Of a stretch of DNA of 64,000 nt, positions 46,194 to 55,943 are shown piece by piece. The position numbers and the translations under genes are program-made. The DNA is from Streptomyces minutiscleroticus (GTDB taxonomy: Bacteria; Actinomycetota; Actinomycetes; Streptomycetales; Streptomycetaceae): positions 362,645-426,644 of the forward strand of contig NZ_BMVU01000003.1 in NCBI RefSeq assembly GCF_014650875.1, in the 5' to 3' direction. Under the pieces are notes generated by a model. The model was not told the origin of the DNA. It did no database searches and saw only the letters and a list, made by a program, of their open reading frames with translations. How positions within the stretch are numbered: the first letter of the stretch is position 1; each line of letters starts with the position of its first letter.

Positions 46194-46262
46194 GAGACGA
46201 CGCGGGCAGCGTAGTGACCAGGACCGGCAGCGCAACGGCGAAGTCGAGCCAGTACGGAAACC

Positions 46263-46469
46263 GGCGAACTGCGCCGTCTGCTCGTCCGCGCCCAGGGTGA
46301 TCGGTCGCCTCTGTACACGGCGGACGGGCAGGGGCTCGCGGACGTCGAGGACCTCGTGGGCAACGTGCCCTTGGAGGATCCGGCGCCGGAGCTTTTGGAC
46401 GGCCTGGCGGACCGGCTCGCCCGTGCGGCCGGCCCGGGACGGGTCGTGACCTACGGGGGACTCGCCTGA
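46263..46469 (+). pseudogene. C-terminal fragment of an unidentified protein
   Basis: An open frame ending at TGA 46467-46469 gives 68 residues with convincing protein character (GELRRLLVRAQGDRSPLYT, then GLADVEDLVGNVPLEDPA, ending ARAAGPGRVVTYGGLA) but no usable start; a stop lies upstream. I do not recognise the family. It appears to be the tail of a deleted gene. Confidence 0.4.
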
Positions 46470-46541
46470 GGCGTCGTCGGCACCTGTGGGCCGGGCCCGC
46501 CGGCGGGCACGGGACGCGTACGACGAGCGGTGGGACCGGGG

Positions 46542-47381
46542 TCATGCCCAGCGCGTGCTGATGGCGGACAGGAGCCGCAGCTTGTCATGGCTCTCGGTGC
46601 CCGGAGCGGCGGTGTAGACGAGCAGGTGGTGCGACTGGTCCGGGTCGAGAAGTCTTTGGCAGTCCAGCTCCAGCGCGCCGACCTCGGGGTGGACGAAGCG
46701 TTTCACCTGGCCGGGGTGGATGCCGACTTCGTGCTTGCTCCACAGGCTGCGGAATTCGTCACTCCGTGCGAGGAGGAGGTCGGCGTAATGAGCGGCTCGG
46801 CTGCCGGGACCCCGTAGCGTGGCGATCTCACGCAGGCCGGACGCGAACATCCGCGAGAGCAGCGGGTGCTCTTCGCGCGCGTACAGCTCGCGGCTGGCGG
46901 GATCGGTGAACCAGCGGTAGCCGATGCTGCGCGCCGGGCCGGTGTACCGGGTCGTGTCGCCGGTGAGCGCGACACCGAGCGGACTTTGGCGCAGTGTCTC
47001 CCCGAGTTCGGTGACGATCTCCGCGGGAGTGTCGCCCAGACGGTCGAAGATGCGCAGCAGGCCGGGGCTGATGTGATCGCCGGCCGCGCCCCGGTCGGGC
47101 GGGTTGTGCCCGGCGAGACGGAACAGGTGGTCACGCTCGCTCAGGGAGAGGTGCAGGCCTTGCGCGATCGAGGCGATCATCTGTTCGGACGGCTGGGGGC
47201 CGCGCTCCCGCTCCAGCCGGGCGTAGTAGTCGGTCGACATGTGACAGAGCGCGGCGACTTCCTCGCGGCGCAGTCCACTGGTCCTGCGGCGCTGTCCGCG
47301 CGGGAGACCGACGTCCTCGGGCTGCAGCAGTTCCCGGCGGCGCCGGAGGAACGCCGCCAGCCCGGTCCGATCGATCTCCAT
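46542..47381 (-). CDS. XRE-family HTH regulator with MmyB-like ligand domain
   Basis: A 279-residue regulator of the same family as the genes at 24 kb and 58.7 kb. The HTH (about 10-75) reads [20 protein letters not shown], then [24 protein letters not shown]. The MmyB domain follows, with [19 protein letters not shown] and a C-terminal [23 protein letters not shown], then [18 protein letters not shown] precedes the ATG on the minus strand. It diverges from a broken SDR gene at 47.5 kb, its likely former target, so it now seems to be an orphan. Confidence 0.9.
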   Translation of the reverse strand: MEIDRTGLAAFLRRRRELLQPEDVGLPRGQRRRTSGLRREEVAALCHMSTDYYARLERERGPQPSEQMIASIAQGLHLSLSERDHLFRLAGHNPPDRGAAGDHISPGLLRIFDRLGDTPAEIVTELGETLRQSPLGVALTGDTTRYTGPARSIGYRWFTDPASRELYAREEHPLLSRMFASGLREIATLRGPGSRAAHYADLLLARSDEFRSLWSKHEVGIHPGQVKRFVHPEVGALELDCQRLLDPDQSHHLLVYTAAPGTESHDKLRLLSAISTRWA

Positions 47382-47509
47382 GTGTTCTCCTCCCTCGCCG
47401 CCGCCTCCTTTCTACCGCCGGCCCGCGCACGTATCCACGGATCGCCGGGCCCCCCTTTCCCGCAGCGCGGCAGTCCCGTGATCCGCGGACCGACGAGGAC
47501 GAACGGCCC

Positions 47510-47762
47510 GTCCACCCCCTCGTCAACAACGCGGGCGTCATGACGCCGCCCGACCGGCAGACGACCGCCGACGGGTTCGAGCTGCAGTTCGGCACCGACC
47601 ACCTCGGCCACTTCGCCCTCGTCACCCGTCTGCCGCCACTCCTGCGAGGTCACCCGCGCGCGGGTGACCTCGCAGGAGTGGCGGCGCGGCGAACAGCAAC
47701 GCCATCAACTGGTACGACCTGAACTGGGAACGGTCGTACCACGGCATGCGCGCCTCCAGCCA
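47510..47762 (+). pseudogene. Short-chain dehydrogenase fragment, broken at a 54-bp palindrome
   Basis: Frame 2 gives [14 protein letters not shown], then [24 protein letters not shown], the middle of a retinol-dehydrogenase-like SDR. After the palindrome, frame 1 resumes with [20 protein letters not shown], which belongs about 50 residues further on in intact family members. The NAD-binding N-terminus and the catalytic Tyr-Lys region with the C-terminus are missing. It abuts an ankyrin-gene fragment on the other strand. Confidence 0.78.
47632..47685. repeat. Perfect 54-bp palindrome without spacer
   Basis: Arms 47632-47658 and 47659-47685 are exact reverse complements (27 bp each) with the centre CGCG. 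The left arm is SDR coding sequence ([10 protein letters not shown]), so the right arm is an inverted duplicate of it inserted in the gene. Formed most simply by template switching at a break. Confidence 0.95.
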
Positions 47763-48182
47763 GCCGGACTCGACCGTGCGCCGGACGGCCGGGCCCGGGG
47801 CTCCTGTGCGGCGGCGCAGCTCCTCCGCCGCTCCGGTCCCGTACCGGTGCCGGGCGAGGTCGAGCAGCCGCTCCCGGTCGGCCTCGGCCGGCCGCAGCCG
47901 GGGCTCCTTGCCGAGCACGGCGTCGGCCGGTGCAGGGGAGCCGGGGTCGACGCCCCGCAGCAGTGGTGTCGTGCCGTCCGGCAGCTCGAAGCCGGAGCCG
48001 GCGCCACCCTCCACCGGGGCCTGGACGGTCTCGTGATCGCATCCGGCCACGGCCGCGCAGAGCAGCGGGAGGCCGTCGGCGCCCGGAGTGTCCGGACCGA
48101 CGCCACCCTCCAGACAGGCCCGTACCGCGTCGGAGTCCCGGTCGGTCACAGCTGCCACGAGCCGGTCGGTCAGGTCGTGTTC
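47763..48182 (-). pseudogene. Ankyrin-repeat protein, truncated at the C-terminus
   Basis: Read leftward from about 48182: LTDRLVAAVTDRDSDAVRAC, GADGLPLLCAAVAGCDHETV, PDGTTPLLRGVDPG, then ERLLDLARHRYGTGAAEELR. This is a two-to-three-repeat ankyrin protein of the kind common in Streptomyces. Similarity ends at about 47763, where SDR relic sequence on the other strand begins. No convincing start codon was found for the remaining part. The two relics meet head-on, as at a deletion junction. Confidence 0.7.
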
Positions 48183-48601
48183 CGGTGCTGCCGTCCGCCC
48201 CCTGATGCGCCGTCGGACAGCACGGTGTCCAGGGCCCGGATGGCGATCACCTGGGCCCGCCGACCCACGATCCCCACCAGGCCGACGCGGACCCGCAGGT
48301 GGATCCACTGACATGAAGCCGACAGACCACACGGTCCGCCCGGCACCGCAGGGCCGGCGCCTGCCTGCGGCACAGGGCTGAAGAGGCCTCGTGCTGTCTG
48401 TGCCGTCTTCCCCCGGCCGGGGGAGAAGGAGTCCCCCGTGTACGGGATCTGCCCAGAGCCGCCGACCGGTGTACTGAGGCAGTCGGCGACGTCAGGAAAA
48501 ACCTTTTGACCGTTCCCGAATGAGGTGCACAGGTGCCTCAAGCAGATGGCGCCGCAAGCGGGACGGAGTTCCGTAACCCGTTCCTTGACGAAGGGGAAAG
48601 C
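48183..48601. other. Intergenic stretch before the serine hydrolase gene
   Basis: About 420 bp. A TTGACC (about 48505-48510) may be a -35 box. No supported gene or RNA. Confidence 0.35.
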
Positions 48602-49750
48602 ATGTCGGCACGGACGAAATTGATGACGGCGATCATGGTGGCGGTGACGGCGGTCCCGGCCGTACCCGCTGTGGCGGCTCCCGCCCCACCTCCGGCAAGA
48701 GCCGGCCACGAGACCACCCAGAAGGCCATGGAAGCGGCGGTGGGAGACGGCGTACCCGGTGTCGTGGCCCGGGTGAAGGACCGGCACGGCACCTGGAGCG
48801 CCGTCTCGGGTGTGGGCGACATCCGGACGGACGAACCGCGTTCGGTCCACGACCGTTACCGCGTGGGCAGCATCACCAAGACGTTCGTCGCGACGGTCCT
48901 GCTCCAGCTGGAGGCCGAGGGACGGCTGTCCCTCGACGACACGGTGGAGCAGTGGCTGCCGGGCCTGGTCCTCGGCAACGGTCACGACGGCCGTGGCATC
49001 ACCCTGCGGCAGCTCCTCAACCACACGAGCGGCATCTTCGACTACACCGCCGACAAGACCTACCAGCACACGTACGTCCTGAAGGACGGGTTCTTCGAGC
49101 ACCGCTACGACACGCTCAGCCCGTACGAGCTCATAGGCATCGCCATGCGACACGAACCCGGCTTCCCGCCCGGCACGTCCTGGGGCTACTCCAACACCAA
49201 CTACGTCCTGGCGGGCCTGGTCATCGAGAAGGCCACCGGCAACCCGTACGGCGACGAGATCCGCCACCGCGTCATCGAGCCCCTGAACCTGCACGCCACC
49301 ACCGTCCCCGGCACCTCCACGAAGGTGCCGCGCCCCAGCAGCCGCGCCTACGGCAAACTGGCCGAGACCACCACCGGTCCCACGTACGACATCACCGAGA
49401 TCAACCCCTCGTCGGCCCATGCCGCGGGCGAGATGATCTCCGACTCGGCTGATCTGAACCGCTTCTACTCGGCCCTGCTGACCGGCAAGCTGCTCCCGGC
49501 GCGCCAGCTTGCCGCGATGAAGACGACGGTCGAGGAAGGCGTGCCCCCTCGCACGGGTTACGGCCTGGGCATCATGAAACTGGAACTGGGCTGCGGTCTC
49601 ACCGTCTGGGGCCACAGCGGCGGCATCCGCGGCTCGTCCTCGGTGGCCGCGGCGACAGAGGACGGAAGCCACGCGCTCGCCTTCAACTTCAACAACGACT
49701 GGTCGGGCGACAGCCAGGCGGTGGTCGAGGCCGAGTTCTGCGGCAAGTAG
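48602..49750 (+). CDS. Secreted serine hydrolase (class C beta-lactamase / D-Ala-D-Ala carboxypeptidase fold)
   Basis: A 382-residue exported protein. The signal peptide (about 1-26) has SARTKLMTAIMVAVTAVPAV and an Ala-rich cleavage region. Catalytic motifs are SITK (SxxK, about residue 98), YSN in WGYSNTNYVLAG (YxN, about 197) and HSG in VWGHSGGIRG (KTG-equivalent, about 338). This is the penicillin-binding/esterase family that includes D-alanyl-D-alanine carboxypeptidases and esterases; true beta-lactamase activity is not implied. ATG 48602 follows GAAGGGGAAAG; the frame is open a further 23 codons upstream. Confidence 0.92.
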   Translation: MSARTKLMTAIMVAVTAVPAVPAVAAPAPPPARAGHETTQKAMEAAVGDGVPGVVARVKDRHGTWSAVSGVGDIRTDEPRSVHDRYRVGSITKTFVATVLLQLEAEGRLSLDDTVEQWLPGLVLGNGHDGRGITLRQLLNHTSGIFDYTADKTYQHTYVLKDGFFEHRYDTLSPYELIGIAMRHEPGFPPGTSWGYSNTNYVLAGLVIEKATGNPYGDEIRHRVIEPLNLHATTVPGTSTKVPRPSSRAYGKLAETTTGPTYDITEINPSSAHAAGEMISDSADLNRFYSALLTGKLLPARQLAAMKTTVEEGVPPRTGYGLGIMKLELGCGLTVWGHSGGIRGSSSVAAATEDGSHALAFNFNNDWSGDSQAVVEAEFCGK

Positions 49751-50145
49751 ACCTCCGACGGCCGGGCAGCCCGCCTCCTTACACGCGGTGTGTCCCCGGC
49801 CGGTGGGCCGTGTGGACGGCGGGGACGAGCCGCCCGGCGTCGCTGCCCCGGCCGCCCCGCGTGCCCGGTCCTGCCGGCGGCCGCCTCAGAACCGGAAGGC
49901 TCTCCGGCCCCGCTCGAACAGCGCGGAGAGCGCCTCGACGGGGTCCTCGGGCAACGCGGGCGGGAAACGGACGAAGACGGGCCCGGCGTGTTCGCGGAGT
50001 ACACGCAGGTGTCCCCGACGCCGGCGGAGCTGTTCGGCGACGTTCTCGCCCGGGGCCGTGCCAGGGCGGCGGCGAAGCGGATGGTGTGCGGACCCGTCCG
50101 TGCCCGGACGCGGACGGTTCGGCCCTGACGGCCGTGTCGGCCTGT
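49751..50145. other. Convergent intergenic stretch
   Basis: About 395 bp between the serine hydrolase and ctaA stops. A rightward frame (about 49880-50128) has protein-like segments but no start and no family I recognise, so at most a relic. Confidence 0.35.
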
Positions 50146-51132
50146 TCAACGGGGTGAGGTGTCGGTCGTGGACCGCGTGAGCTGCGCGAAGGACCGACCG
50201 CCGGCCGGCTGTGCGGCCGGCCCGGTGGCCGGTCGCGACGGCACCGCGAGGGCGACGCGGACCGCGCCCGCCCACACCAGGGCGGCCCCGAACAGATGCA
50301 GAACGACCGCCGCCGCGGGCAGGGAGGTCAGCGACTGGAACACTCCGACCAGCCCCTGCGCCGGGAAGACGGTGAGGAACGCCCCGGTGCGCCGGCGGGC
50401 CGGGGAACCTTCGGGCAGCCCGGCGAAGAGCCGAACACCCAGCACCAGACAACCGGCTGCGATCAGGCCGTGCGCCACGGTGACGTCCGTCCAGTCGAAG
50501 GGCATCCGGTTCACGTCGGAGGAGTCACCCGCGTGCGGTCCGGAACCGGTGGCCGCGGTGCCGACCACGAGCGGCAGGGCCGTGCCGGCCGGCAGCCACC
50601 GGCCCAGCGCGACGGCGCGTTGCGGCAGGACGGCCGGTACGGACGCGTCGTGCTCCAGCCTTTGCACACGGTCCCAGGTGACGGCCGCCGCGGTCAGCAA
50701 CAGGGTCGCCGCGAGGAAGTGCGCGGCGACGATGTAGGGGCTGAGCCGCATCCACACCGTGACGCCGCCGACGACGGCGTTGAGGACGATGACCCAGAAC
50801 TGGGCCCACGCCCCGCGCAGCACCGCCCGCGACGGCTCGCGCTGCAGCCGGGCGGCGATGACGAGCCAGCCGACCACCAGGCACAGGGCACCGGTCAGCA
50901 GCCTGTTGCCGAACTCGATCACACCGTGCACGCCCATCTCGGCCGTGGGCGCCAGACGCCCGCCGGTGCACGAGGGCCACTGCGGGCAGCCGAGCCCCGA
51001 CCCGGTGACCCGCACCACCCCGCCGGTGACGATGATCGCGACAGCGGCCGCCACCGACGCCAGCGCGGCCATGCGCAGGCTGCGCGGCCCCCAGGTGTAC
51101 CGACCGGCCAACCAGGACAGCGGTGTCCGCAC
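50146..51132 (-). CDS. ctaA: Heme A synthase (CtaA/Cox15 family)
   Basis: A 328-residue membrane protein with eight helices. The hallmark GGVVRVTGSGLGCPQWPSC (about 37-55) carries the extracellular cysteine pair; heme-ligand histidines lie in MGVHGVIEFGNR, VAAHFLAATLL, VTVAHGLIAAG and VVLHLFGAALVW. It oxidises the heme O methyl group to the formyl of heme A for cytochrome oxidase. The gene stands alone, away from cox or ctaB genes, so it is probably an accessory paralogue. The region GDSSDVNRMPFDW in the loop between helices 5 and 6 is typical of actinobacterial members. Confidence 0.93.
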   Translation of the reverse strand: MRTPLSWLAGRYTWGPRSLRMAALASVAAAVAIIVTGGVVRVTGSGLGCPQWPSCTGGRLAPTAEMGVHGVIEFGNRLLTGALCLVVGWLVIAARLQREPSRAVLRGAWAQFWVIVLNAVVGGVTVWMRLSPYIVAAHFLAATLLLTAAAVTWDRVQRLEHDASVPAVLPQRAVALGRWLPAGTALPLVVGTAATGSGPHAGDSSDVNRMPFDWTDVTVAHGLIAAGCLVLGVRLFAGLPEGSPARRRTGAFLTVFPAQGLVGVFQSLTSLPAAAVVLHLFGAALVWAGAVRVALAVPSRPATGPAAQPAGGRSFAQLTRSTTDTSPR

Positions 51133-52147
51133 GACGACTCCTCGCTACGGATAGGGCGCCGGTCCGGAGACCAAAGGCGAAGTACCGGCTCCAGCCTTTT
51201 CGGGCAGGCGGCGTCCCGCGGGGTCACCTGCTCGTGGGACGCCGCCTGCATCAGCTCCCGCGCTCAGGCGGCGGGGCTGAGACCGGGCACGACGAGGTGG
51301 GTTCTGTCGTGACGTCCGGTCAGGTCCTGATGCGGATGCCGGTGTCGGGCGAGTGCACGGCCGAGGCGGAGGGCAGGACCGATCAGGTCAGGGCAGGCCA
51401 GACGGTCATCCTGCCCGCCTGCCCGCCTGCCCGCCTGCCCGCCTGCGGGTGCGGTGCGGCACCCACGGCCGTCGGTGGCCCCGCGCGTGCCTTGGTCGCC
51501 ACGACCGTCGGAGGCAGGGCCGTGATGCCGGGTAGCGACGGCAAAGTCTCCCTTCCCCGGCGGAATGACATGCCTCTGTCGGTGATCTCGCCGGCTCGGA
51601 CATGGTGTGGGCGCGGCTTCTCCTCCTCGAAGGTGGGTCCACCGAGAATGTTCTCGAGCATCCGTCACTGCACCCCGATGAGCCTGTCCCGGCCGAGGCG
51701 TCGGACGGGGCGCGGGTACTCGGTCCAGGAGCCGATGCATCAACTTGCAACGTCCAGACCGGACTTGGCAGGGCGGAGAACCATTGCACTTCATCTGGAG
51801 CGTGCCTCGTGCCGGGGCGATGCGGCCAGACCGTAAATGAGCACTGTCATCGCAGCTCAAGCGCTCTGTGTTGATGCCCGCTCGGCCCCTGGGGCGAGGC
51901 GCCCGTGGTGAGGGGATCCGCCCATGCCCGCTGGCACATGACCGAACACGCCGACAGCCCGGCATGCGGTGCGGGACCATGACATCCCGCTCGGAGCCGC
52001 ACCCTGCCCCGTGCCATCTCCACGCCCACGGCTACGTCCGTGACGAGGCATGTCCGCTCCGCTTGCGGGTCGCTCCGCGATTGGTCCTGTGACGTGCTGG
52101 TTTGGAGGTCCGGCGAGCTGGTGGTTCAGCAGTCGCCGGTCGGCCCG
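51133..52147. other. 1-kb gene-free stretch upstream of ctaA, with an 8-bp repeat
   Basis: CCTGCCCG is repeated four times at 51410-51441, followed by CCTGCGGG. A rightward frame just before it (51309-51415) reads VVTSGQVLMRMPVSGECTA, possibly a cupin-like relic. A leftward frame ending near 51383 begins MLENILGGPTFEEEKPRP, unknown. None has convincing translation signals. Confidence 0.35.
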
Positions 52148-52807
52148 TTACTCGTACCGGTACTTCAGCGAATCCGCCTCCGCCTGCTCGATGTCAGCGA
52201 TCGTCAGCTCCGGCATCCGCAGCTGGGCCAGTGTCACCTCGGCCGAGGTCGGCTGTGCGTCCGCCGGCAGCCACTGCTCCGGCTTCCAGGCCCCGCTGCG
52301 CAGGAGCGACTTGGGGCAGTGCGGATAGACCTCCTCGATCCCCAGCACCAGCGCACTGGCCGGAGGCTTGCCCACGGCGGTCAGCCGCGACAGCAGCTCC
52401 GGGCGGGTGGAGACGCAGGCCCGGCCGTTCACCCTGAGCGTCGTGGTGCGCCCCGGGACGACGAACAGCAGCCCGGCCCGTCCGGTGGCGACGACGTTCT
52501 GCAGGGTGTCCAGACGCTTGTTGCCGGTCGCGTCCGGTACCGCCACCGTCCGTGTGTCCAGGACGGTGACGAACCCGGCGGGGCCGCCGCGCGGGGAGAC
52601 GTCACAGTTGCCCTCGGCGTCGGCGCTGGCGACCAGGACCAGCGATGAGCATGCGATCAGCCGCTGGGTCTGTTCGGTGAGTTCGGTCATCTGCTTGCGT
52701 ACGGCCACGTCGCTGGGGAGCTCGTAGACCTGGCGCAGCGTCTCCTGGTCGAAGACGGCGTCGAGGCGGAGCGAATCGAAGGCACTGCCGACAAGGGATG
52801 GCATCAT
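52148..52807 (-). CDS. Pyridoxamine 5'-phosphate oxidase-like FMN flavoprotein (MSMEG_1061 type)
   Basis: A 219-residue split-barrel flavoprotein. SSLVLVASADAEGNCDVSPRG (positions about 53-73) and ATGNKRLDTLQNVVATGRAG (about 93-112) are the FMN-binding strands. They are followed by LLFVVPGRTTTLRVNGRACV and a CPKSLLRSGAWKPEQW tail that places it in the MSMEG_1061-type PPOX subgroup. These bind FMN or F420 and reduce small molecules; it is not a vitamin B6 oxidase by context. Starts at 52807 or 52804 (consecutive ATGs) are equally possible. Confidence 0.85.
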   Translation of the reverse strand: MMPSLVGSAFDSLRLDAVFDQETLRQVYELPSDVAVRKQMTELTEQTQRLIACSSLVLVASADAEGNCDVSPRGGPAGFVTVLDTRTVAVPDATGNKRLDTLQNVVATGRAGLLFVVPGRTTTLRVNGRACVSTRPELLSRLTAVGKPPASALVLGIEEVYPHCPKSLLRSGAWKPEQWLPADAQPTSAEVTLAQLRMPELTIADIEQAEADSLKYRYE

Positions 52808-53084
52808 GCCACCGACTCTAACGAGCCGACCTGCGATTGACCCGGGAACTCCCAACGAAATGATCTTCGAGGCGGTTGCTCCGCTCCGGAGCACGTGATC
52901 CGGGGATGCGGAGTGGCGCGGCCGAAGCCGGGGGAAGCCGATGCGGCGACTGGAGCCCGGGTCTGCTTCGGAGGGACGAGACGGACCTGACCGGCCGGCC
53001 GACGCAGGGACGCACCTGGGGCCGACGCGGGACCACCCCGACGGACAAGGTGCCTGGCCGCGGCACTGCTCGCCCGTGGGCCCG

Positions 53085-53192
53085 GCCGACCGTGACGTCG
53101 CTCCGGGTGACTGCGGCTATGACCACGACAAGTACCGCCGCCCGGCCCGGGACCTCGGTGTGAAACCGCTGATCGCTCGGCGTGGTACCGCG
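53085..53192 (+). mobile_element. IS5-family transposase fragment
   Basis: The frame reads GYDHDKYRRPARDLGVKPLI then ARRGTA, the segment just before the last catalytic Glu region of IS5/DDE transposases of Streptomyces (usually KPVIARRG followed by the WVVERTFAW block). No further transposase, start or terminal repeats are visible, so it is an internal scrap in a 740-bp gene-free stretch (52895-53638). Confidence 0.62.
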
Positions 53193-53583
53193 CTCCCAGC
53201 GCCCATACATGGGCTGGTACCGCAGCGTGACACCTTACGGGGAGTGTGTCTCGGCTCGGTCCACGCGCAGCACCAGGAGCAGAACCGCCGCTCCTTCGCA
53301 GGCAGGTCCTGCACCGTTGGCGGATTCGCTACCGGTGCCTGCCGTATCTCGTGTCCACACGCATCGCACGTCGCAGCCGGATCCCGTCCTGGCAGCTCCA
53401 CACCTGCCGGTGACAGCGGGGCCCTCGGTCGAACCGCTGCCCGGCAGGGGTTCTTCGAGCGGCAGTGTGGCAAGCCGCGGACCGGCCGCGAACCGACGGT
53501 CGGACTCCGGGCCGCCTTCCTTGCCGGAACCCGGCAGCCTGCGGAAGCCTGAACCTGCCACGGCGGCACCTCCCGTACCGACA

Positions 53584-53595
53584 TACCGATCGGTA
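53584..53595. promoter_or_regulatory. TetR-type operator palindrome
   Basis: TACCGATCGGTA is a perfect 12-bp palindrome inside ACATACCGATCGGTACCGT, the usual form of TetR-family operators in actinomycetes. It lies 44 bp before the GTG start at 53639. No TetR gene is adjacent. Confidence 0.55.
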
Positions 53596-53638
53596 CCGTT
53601 CCGGACATCACCCGGCACCCCGAGCCCTGGGAGGTCCT

Positions 53639-54736
53639 GTGCCGAGAGAGCCCCGCACCTGGCAATGGGCCGTGCCTGTCGCCCTGGGCCTGATCCTCGT
53701 ACTGTTGTCCGCCCGGCTCTTCGCCACCGTTCCGGTCCGGCAGGCCGAGCAACGCGCATACACCACCGCGTCCGCCTGTCCCGCCGGGACCGCTGACACC
53801 CGCGCGGACGACTGCACGACGCGCGTACCGGCGGCGGTCGAGCGCAAGGAACACAGGGCCACCCCCAAGGGCGGCGGGAAGAACTGGCTGCATCTCGTCG
53901 AGCGCGGCGCGAACGACGGGCGCCGGGTGCGTATGGACGACGTCGGCGGTCCCGTGTACGAGTCCGTCGCCCCGGGCGACCGCGTCACGGTCACGTACTG
54001 GCGCGGCGAGATCCGCAGCGTGCAGGCCGGCGACCTGTCCGAGGCCACCCGCGCCACGCCGGTCGACGGCTGGCGGACACCGCTGGGCGCCGCCCTGGCA
54101 CTGCTGCCCGTCGCCCTCATGCTCCTGCACACCGGATGGTTCTACCGTTACCGCTACGACCCCGCCGTGCTCCGGCACCGCTACATGTGGGGTGTCTCGA
54201 CGGCCTTCCTGGCCGCCGTCCTGCTCGGTGCGTGGGCGTTCCTGGCGAGTGGCATCGGCGACGGCGTGCCGGGCGTACTGCTTGCCGCGGCGGTCGGCGC
54301 ACCTCCTTGTGCGGCCCTGGGCTTCTTCTTCACGTGGACGGTGTGGCGTCGCCTGCTCAAGGCGAACGACACGAGCGACATCGTCCCGAGGGTGCCGGCC
54401 GGACGCCGGGTGCTGTCCGCCGACGTACGGGGGAACGTGCCCTACAGCGTGGACGGTCACGGCTGCCTCGTGGTGGGCGACGGCCGCCCCGCGACCTCGC
54501 CCGACCCGACGGGCCGCTACGCACTGGAGGAAGTGCCGGAGACGCTCACCGTGCAGGGTGTACGGGGATTCCGGCTCGGCGAGGACCCCGACGGCTGGTT
54601 CCAGAAGTACAGGTACACGGGCGTGGCCATGGAGTGCCGGGACGGTGACGAGACGGTCCTGATCGCGACGAAGCGGCGAGACGCGCCGGTCGTCCTCGGG
54701 GCATTGCTCGACACCTTGACGTGCTATCCGTCCTGA
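53639..54736 (+). CDS. Membrane protein of unknown function
   Basis: A 365-residue protein with one N-terminal helix (about 9-29), an extracytoplasmic region (about 30-135, two Cys: TTASACPAGT and RADDCTTRV), helices at about 145-165, 182-205 and 210-232, and a cytoplasmic C-terminal domain. Similar architectures occur in unclassified Streptomyces proteins. The first loop has GDRVTVTYWRGEIRSVQ, a small beta domain. GGGAGG precedes the GTG start by 5 bp, and a TetR-like operator lies just upstream. No function can be given. Confidence 0.72.
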   Translation: MPREPRTWQWAVPVALGLILVLLSARLFATVPVRQAEQRAYTTASACPAGTADTRADDCTTRVPAAVERKEHRATPKGGGKNWLHLVERGANDGRRVRMDDVGGPVYESVAPGDRVTVTYWRGEIRSVQAGDLSEATRATPVDGWRTPLGAALALLPVALMLLHTGWFYRYRYDPAVLRHRYMWGVSTAFLAAVLLGAWAFLASGIGDGVPGVLLAAAVGAPPCAALGFFFTWTVWRRLLKANDTSDIVPRVPAGRRVLSADVRGNVPYSVDGHGCLVVGDGRPATSPDPTGRYALEEVPETLTVQGVRGFRLGEDPDGWFQKYRYTGVAMECRDGDETVLIATKRRDAPVVLGALLDTLTCYPS

Positions 54737-55009
54737 CTGCGGGTTCTAGCCCGAATGCTTCGACCAGCCGCCCATTCCGCACCGGTGGTGCCAAGCAGAC
54801 AGCAGCGTCGGTGCATCGCAAGAAATGGGGCCCTGCACGCGAGCGGCAGGGAGTACGGATGCAGTGCCGGTACCGTCACGGCGATCGGCGCTCCCGGCGA
54901 GCAGTCCATCGCCCAGTGCCTGGACGGCATCGAGCGCGTCCTGCCCGCCTTCGTCCGCAACCAGGGCGTCGACCCCGCCACCCCGTCCTGACGCCCGGCC
55001 GGCCCGGAC
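54737..55009. other. Decayed stretch before the glycosyltransferase relic
   Basis: Several short frames, none with a ribosome binding site or recognisable family. A rightward piece ending at 54990 (GIERVLPAFVRNQGVD) may be a gene scrap. Confidence 0.3.
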
Positions 55010-55322
55010 GGAGCGACCGCCCTGCGCCGCGCCGGGCTGCGCGGCATCCTGCAGACCGGCAGTGCCGGGCTCGGTGCCGACGGCGACGACATCCTCACCA
55101 TCGGGGACGTACCGCACACCCTGCTGTTCCCGCGGCCGGCCGCGGTGGTCGACCACACCGGGGCCGGCGCGTCGGCCGCGGTCCTGCGCGCCGCGGTGCC
55201 GGTAATTCCCGTGCCGGTGACCGTCGGCCAGCCGTTCCGGGTGGGACGTCGTGCAGCCCTCGGCGCCGCGACCGATCCCGTTCCCTTCCGGGCTCTCGCC
55301 GCCGAACGGCTCGCCGACGCCC
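55010..55322 (+). pseudogene. Family 1 (UGT/MGT-type) glycosyltransferase, C-terminal fragment
   Basis: The frame gives ALRRAGLRGILQTGSAGLG, LTIGDVPHTLLFPRPAAVVDHTGAGASAAVLRA (read in two pieces), then PVIPVPVTVGQPFRV and DPVPFRALAAERLADA. This is the nucleotide-sugar-binding C-terminal domain of a sterol/macrolide-type GT1, including the GD..H..LFPR..AVVHH-G motif, here with VDHTG. The acceptor domain and the start are missing. Confidence 0.75.
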
Positions 55323-55943
55323 CCGGCTGCGTGGTGAAACAGCGGGCATGCATACACGCTGCTGCAACAGCGGCGCACCACATCGCGACCGAGGGCGGAG
55401 CAGGCCACGTCCTCAAGTCCGTCCAGCAGTTGCCCCACAGGCGACGTGCGACGTTGGGTTCGTCGCCCGTCGAGGCCGTCGGCGGACTCGGTTCAGGTGT
55501 CCATGCGGTGGTGACAGCACCAGCCGGGGACAACTTGTCCGCGGTTAGAACCACCCTTCATCCGGTTTCCGGTTCGCGTCAGGATCGTCCTGTCGAACAG
55601 AGGAGGTCGGACGACGGACCGGACGGTGCCGGCTGATTCTCCCTGCGCGCGTCGTGGTCCAGTACATGCGTACCGGTCTCATCTCCCATCCGGACAACAC
55701 CTCGCACCACCGCACACCCGTCACCCCGTCGGCCGTACGGCCCAAGGGCGTCATGTTCACCACCAGCGGCCTCCGGGAGGTGTCCGTCCCGCGGGCCCTC
55801 GCCGCCGACAAATCACCGATCTCGTCGGCGAGTTCCGCTACGAGCACTGTCCGCTGGTTGCGCAGTGCGTCGGCTCGCTCGCCGCGGGCCGGCGCCCTGC
55901 CCGGCGGGACGTGCGACGGGCGTGACGGCCTCCTCCGTACGAC
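55323..55943. other. Decayed stretch between the GT1 relic and the 56-kb hydrolase promoter
   Basis: About 620 bp with protein-like pieces in more than one frame but no start, stop and ribosome binding site combination that supports a gene. A leftward segment (about 55900-55660) with LRNQRTVLVAELADEIGD may be the remains of a divergent regulator. Confidence 0.3.

Noticed and set aside
47622..48332. Intact 236-codon ankyrin gene
   Set aside because: Its 3' part translates the SDR relic and palindrome on the wrong strand, and its 5' part lacks a ribosome binding site; only the middle is ankyrin, so a pseudogene call is safer.
48602..49750. Beta-lactamase resistance gene
   Set aside because: Has the SxxK/YxN/HxG motifs of the broad class C/esterase/DD-peptidase family, but nothing specific for beta-lactam hydrolysis.
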